A DNA stretch of 27,385 nucleotides. It comes from Clostridiales bacterium (lineage in GTDB: Bacteria > Bacillota > Clostridia > Peptostreptococcales > Anaerovoracaceae). The stretch is taken from assembly GCA_015258265.1 (NCBI GenBank), contig JABZIP010000015.1, positions 1 through 27,385 of the forward strand, in the 5' to 3' direction. The notes under the pieces are model-generated. The model saw nothing but the letters and a program-made list of their open reading frames with translations, ran no database searches and was not told the DNA's origin. The position numbers and the translations under genes are program-made. Positions 23,664 through 27,385 of this stretch are shown here, in pieces; positions within the stretch are counted from its first letter, which is position 1; every line of letters begins with the position of its first letter.

Positions 23664-24806
23664 TTATTTACCTATAACCGATGCAGCTATTACCATCTTC
23701 TGAACTTCTGAAGTTCCTTCGTAGATTTCAGTAATCTTAGCATCTCTCATCATTCTCTCAACCGGATAATCTCTAGTGTATCCATAACCGCCGTGAAGCT
23801 GTACGCACTTAGTTGTTACGTGCATAGCCGTTTCAGCTGCAAAAAGTTTAGCCATAGCAGCATTCTTTCCATAAGGAAGTCCCTTATCCTTAAGATCTGC
23901 GGCTTTGTATACCAATAATCTCGATGCTTCAATTCTTGTAGCCATATCAGCAACCTCAAATTGAAGAGCCTGCATCTGAGATAGCTTCTTGCCGAACTGT
24001 TTTCTTGCTTTCATATAGTCAATAGTTACATCCAAAGCTCCTTGTGCAATACCGAGCGCCTGAGCAGCGATACCGATACGACCTCCGTCCAATGTGGACA
24101 TCGCAACTTTAAATCCTTTTCCAAGTCCGCCGAGCAATCTATCTTTTGGAATTCTGCAATTTTGGAAAATAAGTTCAGTTGTAGATGATGCGCAAATTCC
24201 GAGCTTGTCTTCAACCTTACCGATTGAGAATCCCGGATCTGTTTTTTCTACGATAAATGCAGAAATTCCCTTGTTTCCTTGTGATTTGTCGGTCATTGCC
24301 ATTACTACAAATACGTCTGCGTATGCACCGTTTGTAATAAATACTTTTGCACCGTTCAGTACCCACTCGTCTCCCACAAGTTCCGCTCTAGTCTGCTGTC
24401 CGGAAGCATCAGTACCTGCGTTTGGCTCTGTTAAACCGAATGCTCCAAGATGTTCTCCCGAAAGCAACTTAGGAAGATATTTTTCCTTCTGTTCCTTGTT
24501 ACCCCAGTTGTAAATTGGCCAGCAGCAAAGTGAAGTATGCGCTGAAACAATTACAGATGTAGAAGCGCAAACTCTTGCCAGTTCTTCAACTGTCATTGCA
24601 TATGAGATGTGATCTCCGCCTGCTCCTCCAAGCTCTGTAGGAAACGGTATTCCCATAAAGCCATATCTTGCCATCTTTTCAACAGTTTCTACAGGAAATC
24701 TATGCTCCTTGTCGATATCTGCCGCGAGCGGTTCGACTTCGTTTACTGCGAACGCTCTTACCGTCTTCTGTACGAATTCTTGTTCTTTCGTTAATTGAAA
24801 GTTCAT
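23664..24806 (-). CDS. bcd: Butyryl-CoA dehydrogenase (acyl-CoA dehydrogenase)
   Basis: A 380-residue flavoenzyme that reduces crotonyl-CoA to butyryl-CoA with EtfAB. Family landmarks: FGLTEPNAGTDASGQQT, WVLNGAKVFITNGAYADV, RKQFGKKLSQMQALQFEVADM, the CVQLHGGYGYTRDYPVERMMRD FAD-binding region, and the catalytic base E363 in IYEGTSE. GGAGG lies 7 bases before the ATG. As the first gene of bcd-etfB-etfA, it follows a control region that has a Rex-like operator, so expression probably responds to the NADH/NAD ratio. A different short-chain acyl-CoA specificity cannot be excluded, but the operon favours butyryl-CoA. Confidence 0.93.
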   Translation of the reverse strand: MNFQLTKEQEFVQKTVRAFAVNEVEPLAADIDKEHRFPVETVEKMARYGFMGIPFPTELGGAGGDHISYAMTVEELARVCASTSVIVSAHTSLCCWPIYNWGNKEQKEKYLPKLLSGEHLGAFGLTEPNAGTDASGQQTRAELVGDEWVLNGAKVFITNGAYADVFVVMAMTDKSQGNKGISAFIVEKTDPGFSIGKVEDKLGICASSTTELIFQNCRIPKDRLLGGLGKGFKVAMSTLDGGRIGIAAQALGIAQGALDVTIDYMKARKQFGKKLSQMQALQFEVADMATRIEASRLLVYKAADLKDKGLPYGKNAAMAKLFAAETAMHVTTKCVQLHGGYGYTRDYPVERMMRDAKITEIYEGTSEVQKMVIAASVIGK

Positions 24807-24900
24807 GTAGATGCCTCCTTAAAAATTCTAATAATCTTTCTCCAAAGAGAATTGATGCTTTTCATAGATTTTATAAAATTAAAATCCACATCCCGCATTA

Positions 24901-24935
24901 GTTAAATATATAACAGCGTATATCATATATTTAAC
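24901..24935. repeat. 11-bp inverted repeat over the downstream bcd promoter
   Basis: GTTAAATATAT (24901-24911) and ATATATTTAAC (24925-24935) are perfect inverted arms 13 bases apart. The right arm covers the candidate -10 box. It could be an operator or, in RNA from the upstream promoter, a hairpin. Confidence 0.7.
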
Positions 24936-24957
24936 ATCATTTTAAGAAAAAAATCAA
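24929..24957 (-). promoter_or_regulatory. Candidate downstream promoter for bcd operon (P2)
   Basis: Minus strand: -35 TTGATT (24957-24952), 17-base spacer, -10 TTAAAT (24934-24929). Four of six consensus bases in each box. It would give a ~115-base leader. Confidence 0.5.
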
Positions 24958-25020
24958 GTTGTTTTTGTGTTTTTCTGTTGTTTTTATGCTTTTTAACCGC
25001 TTTTTTGTCTTTTTTAGCAT
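24937..25020 (-). CDS. Possible 27-residue leader peptide upstream of bcd
   Basis: A short ORF, ATG CTA ... TGA, encodes 27 residues, a third of them Lys (start MLKKTKKRLKSIK, hydrophobic end LIFFLK). TAGGAG ends 4 bases before its ATG, a good ribosome-binding site. It starts just after the candidate Rex-controlled promoter. I recognise no family, and the A-rich sequence makes chance ORFs easy, so it may not be real. Confidence 0.3.
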   Translation of the reverse strand: MLKKTKKRLKSIKTTEKHKNNLIFFLK

Positions 25021-25046
25021 CTTTCTCCTATTTTTTGTAAATATAT

Positions 25047-25064
25047 TTGCTAAATTATTAACAA
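25047..25064 (-). promoter_or_regulatory. Candidate Rex operator upstream of bcd
   Basis: Minus-strand TTGTTAATAATTTAGCAA matches the clostridial Rex consensus TTGTTAA-N4-TTAACAA with one mismatch. It lies between a possible -35 TTGAAA (25070-25065) and -10 TATATT (25045-25040, 19-base spacer). Rex is an NADH-sensing repressor of fermentation genes, and bcd-etf is a known target in clostridia. Confidence 0.65.
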
Positions 25065-25097
25065 TTTCAAACAGTTAATACTTTCTTCGCCATATAG

Positions 25098-25137
25098 CAA
25101 AAAAGAGTACAAAAATCACAATGAACTTTTGTACTCT
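25098..25137 (-). terminator. Intrinsic terminator after hpt
   Basis: An 11-bp perfect stem, AGAGTACAAAA (minus 25137-25127) with its complement at 25114-25104, 12-base loop, followed on the minus strand by a run of T. It ends the lon-ysxC-hpt message 45 bases after the hpt stop. Confidence 0.88.
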
Positions 25138-25182
25138 CTCTACACTTTTTTAATCGAATTTGCCTTTGTATTCGCTATATTC

Positions 25183-25719
25183 TTAATTTTCCAAATAACT
25201 TATATATGGTAAATTTCTGTACTTTTGGTCAAAATCCAGACCGTAACCTATGATAAACCTGTCCTCAACCGTAAACCCGACATAGTCGGCCTCAAGCTCT
25301 ACCTTTCTGCCCGCGGGCTTATCCAAAAGCGTGCATATCTTCACGCACTTGGCTCCCCTTTGCTTCAAGTTGTCCCTCAAGTATTTCAAGGTGTTGCCTG
25401 TATCGACGATATCCTCAACTATCACTACGTTCTGTCCGTCTATCGGAGCATCAAGATCCTTGAGTATGCGTACGACGCCGGAGCTTTTCGTTGAGGCACC
25501 GTAGCTGGAACACGCCATGAAATCCAATCTGCAATCCAGCTTCACCTGCTTTGCAACATCGGAAAGCCATAGGACCGCTCCTTTTAATATCCCGATTAAA
25601 ATTACGCTCTCGCCTTCGAAATCGCTCGTGATTTGACTCCCTATTTCTTCAGCGCGCTTATTTATCTCCTCCTGCGTAATCATGATAGTGCCTATTCTAT
25701 CTTTATATTTATCTGCCAT
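25183..25719 (-). CDS. hpt: Hypoxanthine phosphoribosyltransferase
   Basis: Purine salvage enzyme that joins hypoxanthine (and usually guanine) to PRPP, giving IMP or GMP. 178 residues, usual length. ILIGILKGAVLWLSDV holds the pyrophosphate loop, MACSSYGASTKSSG the flexible lid, VVIVEDIVDTGNTL the PRPP-binding signature with its acidic pair, and LLDKPAGRKVELEADYVGF the purine-binding stretch. AGGGGAAG precedes the ATG at 25719, which overlaps the end of ysxC by 11 bases, so the two are translationally coupled. A terminator follows. hpt is more often beside tilS-ftsH, so its place after ysxC is less usual. Confidence 0.97.
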   Translation of the reverse strand: MADKYKDRIGTIMITQEEINKRAEEIGSQITSDFEGESVILIGILKGAVLWLSDVAKQVKLDCRLDFMACSSYGASTKSSGVVRILKDLDAPIDGQNVVIVEDIVDTGNTLKYLRDNLKQRGAKCVKICTLLDKPAGRKVELEADYVGFTVEDRFIIGYGLDFDQKYRNLPYISYLEN

Positions 25720-26314
25720 GTTCTTCCCCTTCGATTATAATTCTTTCAATCTCATCCAAAAGTTCTTGATATCCTACTCTCTTTAGCGCAGATACAGTCA
25801 TAAGCAAATCATCTTCTCCCAGTTTTAGAGTTTTTCGAATCGTCGCAAGGCACTTTTGCTTTTCGTTTGCAGATACCTTGTCCGCCTTTGTAGCCACGAC
25901 AAGTCCTGACAAATTATAGTACCTTAGATATTCGTACATTTGAATATCTTGTGCGGACGGAGCATGCCTGATATCTACCAGTTGCACAACCTTTAGAAGG
26001 TTATCGCGATTTTCAAGATAGTCCTCCATCATTTTCCCCCATGTAGCCATCTCCGTCTTTGAAGCCTTGGCATAACCGTACCCCGGCAAGTCCACAATTC
26101 TAAATTCATCGTTTATATTATAAAAATTTATAGTTCGCGTCTTTCCGGGACTGGAGCTGGTTCGAGCCAGCTTTTTTTTATTTGTAAGCAAGTTCAATAG
26201 CGACGATTTCCCGACATTCGATCTTCCTGCAAATGCAATTTCAGGAAAATCCGGAAGCGGATATTGCTCTTTTTTTACAGCAACCGCTTCTATATCAGCC
26301 TTTTTTATTACCAT
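25709..26314 (-). CDS. ysxC: Ribosome biogenesis GTPase YsxC/EngB
   Basis: A 201-residue GTPase needed for 50S maturation. G motifs: G1 AGRSNVGKSS, the threonine region SSPGKTRTINFY, G3 VDLPGYGYA, G4 ATKADK, G5-like VSALK. I start at ATG 26314, where GAGGA lies 8 bases upstream; a TTG 15 bases earlier is possible but lacks a site. The start overlaps the end of lon by 20 bases, the widespread lon-ysxC arrangement in Firmicutes. Confidence 0.96.
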   Translation of the reverse strand: MVIKKADIEAVAVKKEQYPLPDFPEIAFAGRSNVGKSSLLNLLTNKKKLARTSSSPGKTRTINFYNINDEFRIVDLPGYGYAKASKTEMATWGKMMEDYLENRDNLLKVVQLVDIRHAPSAQDIQMYEYLRYYNLSGLVVATKADKVSANEKQKCLATIRKTLKLGEDDLLMTVSALKRVGYQELLDEIERIIIEGEEHGR

Positions 26315-27385
26315 TTGAAATTTCCTCAACTAAAGCGTGTTTTAATGCTTCTTCCGCAGTCTCTATCAAAACGAATTCCAGTTTATCTTTTACATTTTGC
26401 GGTATTTCTTCTATATCTTTTTCGTTTTTCTTCGGCAGCAGTACCTTCTTGACGCCGGCTCTATGTGCTGCCAGCACCTTCTCCTTTATTCCACCTACCG
26501 GAAGCACCTGCCCTCGCAGTGTTATCTCTCCTGTCATAGCAACATCTTTTTTTACAGGTATTTGAGTAAACGCTGAAACAAGTGCAGTACACATAGTAAC
26601 TCCGGCTGACGGTCCGTCTTTCGGTGTAGCTCCTTCGGGAACATGAATATGCACATCCTTCTTCTCGTAAAAATCTTTTTCAATACCCAACTTATCCGAA
26701 ATAGAGCGTATATAACTAAGCGCGGTTTTTGCAGATTCCTTCATCACATCCCCGAGCTGGCCTGTTAATACCAAGTTCCCTTTTCCATCCAGTATTACCG
26801 TTTCTATAAACAGCGTATCTCCACCTACGATTGTCCAAGCGAGTCCGGTTGCAACACCTACTTCGCTCTTTCCTTCTATAATGTCATAACTAAACTTCTT
26901 TTTGCCGAGGTATTCCTCAAGATTTTTAGTAGTAACCTTAATTTTTTCCTCCGGATTATCCACAACTTTTTTTGCCGTTTTTCTGCAAATCGCAGCAAGT
27001 TGTCTTTCCAAGTTTCTGACACCTGACTCTCTAGTGTAATAATTTACAACATCTCTTATTGCCTTTCCTCCCATAGAAAAGCTAAACGGTTCAAGTCCAT
27101 GTTCCTTAATCTTCTTTGGCAACAAATATTTTTCAGCTATTTTTACTTTTTCTTCTTCGGTATAAGAGCTGATATTTATTATCTCCATTCTGTCGCGAAG
27201 CGGTCTTGGAATTGTATCTATCGTATTTGCAGTTGTTATAAACATTACATTTGAAAGGTCAAACGGAACTTCCAAATATGTATCGACAAATTCCTTGTTT
27301 TGTTCCGGATCCAACACCTCAAGCAATGCTGCCGCAGGATCTCCCTTGTAATCCCTACCGAGTTTATCTATCTCATCCAAAAGGC
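26295..27385 (-). CDS. lon: ATP-dependent protease Lon, N-terminus cut by window edge
   Basis: The C-terminal ~363 residues of Lon, a cytoplasmic AAA+ serine protease that degrades damaged and regulatory proteins. The visible part opens at Walker B (LLDEIDK), then ALLEVLDPEQN, the sensor 1 and arginine-finger region (FITTANTIDTIPRPLRDRMEII), the AAA small domain, and the protease domain with the catalytic pair in DGPSAGVTM (Ser) and GGIKEK (Lys), about 40 residues apart. Numbering from codon 27380, these are residues 258 and 299. The upstream sensor and Walker A parts are outside the window. An apparent start at 27380 is only an internal Leu codon. Confidence 0.96.
   Translation of the reverse strand, partial: LLDEIDKLGRDYKGDPAAALLEVLDPEQNKEFVDTYLEVPFDLSNVMFITTANTIDTIPRPLRDRMEIINISSYTEEEKVKIAEKYLLPKKIKEHGLEPFSFSMGGKAIRDVVNYYTRESGVRNLERQLAAICRKTAKKVVDNPEEKIKVTTKNLEEYLGKKKFSYDIIEGKSEVGVATGLAWTIVGGDTLFIETVILDGKGNLVLTGQLGDVMKESAKTALSYIRSISDKLGIEKDFYEKKDVHIHVPEGATPKDGPSAGVTMCTALVSAFTQIPVKKDVAMTGEITLRGQVLPVGGIKEKVLAAHRAGVKKVLLPKKNEKDIEEIPQNVKDKLEFVLIETAEEALKHALVEEISNGNKKG

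Noticed and set aside
1..27385. Mobile elements, CRISPR arrays or prophage
   Set aside because: No transposase, integrase, tandem spacer repeats or phage genes were seen; the content is core chromosome.

Overview
The window is 27.4 kb of ordinary chromosome from a low-GC, anaerobic, Gram-positive bacterium of the class Clostridia. The evidence is the butyrate-type bcd-etfB-etfA operon, a PurR-type purine repressor, a Spo0A-like DNA-binding domain, strong GGAGG ribosome-binding sites and Firmicutes gene orders such as trmH-pheS-pheT-zapA-mutS2 and lon-ysxC. An amino-acid-fermenting relative of Eubacterium/Anaerovoracaceae would fit, but the species cannot be named from the sequence alone. I see no insertion sequences, prophage or CRISPR arrays.

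Most genes lie on the minus strand, so read that strand right to left. Right edge: lon (5-prime end cut off), ysxC and hpt form an overlapping operon ending at an intrinsic terminator. Then comes a 376-bp control region with a Rex-like operator and two possible promoters, followed by bcd-etfB-etfA, which encodes the flavin-based electron-bifurcating butyryl-CoA dehydrogenase complex and ends at a strong terminator. A small 2[4Fe-4S] ferredoxin follows and overlaps tail-to-tail with a plus-strand alanine/ornithine racemase-family gene. tRNA-Thr(CGU) precedes the racemase. Its promoter is interleaved with the promoter of a leftward operon: amidohydrolase, membrane zinc protease (YugP type), TraX-like membrane protein and YicC endoribonuclease.

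The centre holds purR on the plus strand, whose stop codon abuts that of yicC, and a divergent tRNA-Arg(UCG) with its own promoter and terminator. Further left on the minus strand are a methyltransferase, then rplU (with an L21-type leader and a perfect 17-bp-spacer promoter) and rpmA, ending in a terminator. Next come obgE, an HD-domain protein, a B12-binding-type radical SAM protein and its DUF2344 partner. A new promoter then drives comEA and a stand-alone Spo0A effector-domain protein. ftsZ follows, then trmH-pheS-pheT-zapA-mutS2, with mutS2 running off the left edge.

The observations most worth a second look are: (1) the receiver-less Spo0A-like protein wedged between comEA and ftsZ; (2) an L27 gene that starts directly at the mature Ala-Ser-Lys sequence, with no Prp protease gene between rplU and rpmA, unlike most Firmicutes; (3) a near-perfect clostridial Rex box in front of bcd, followed by a small ORF with a good ribosome-binding site; (4) an odd purR translation start; and (5) trmH, which lacks a Shine-Dalgarno and sits directly behind a hairpin whose loop contains TATAAT. 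No clearly new multi-gene system was found.
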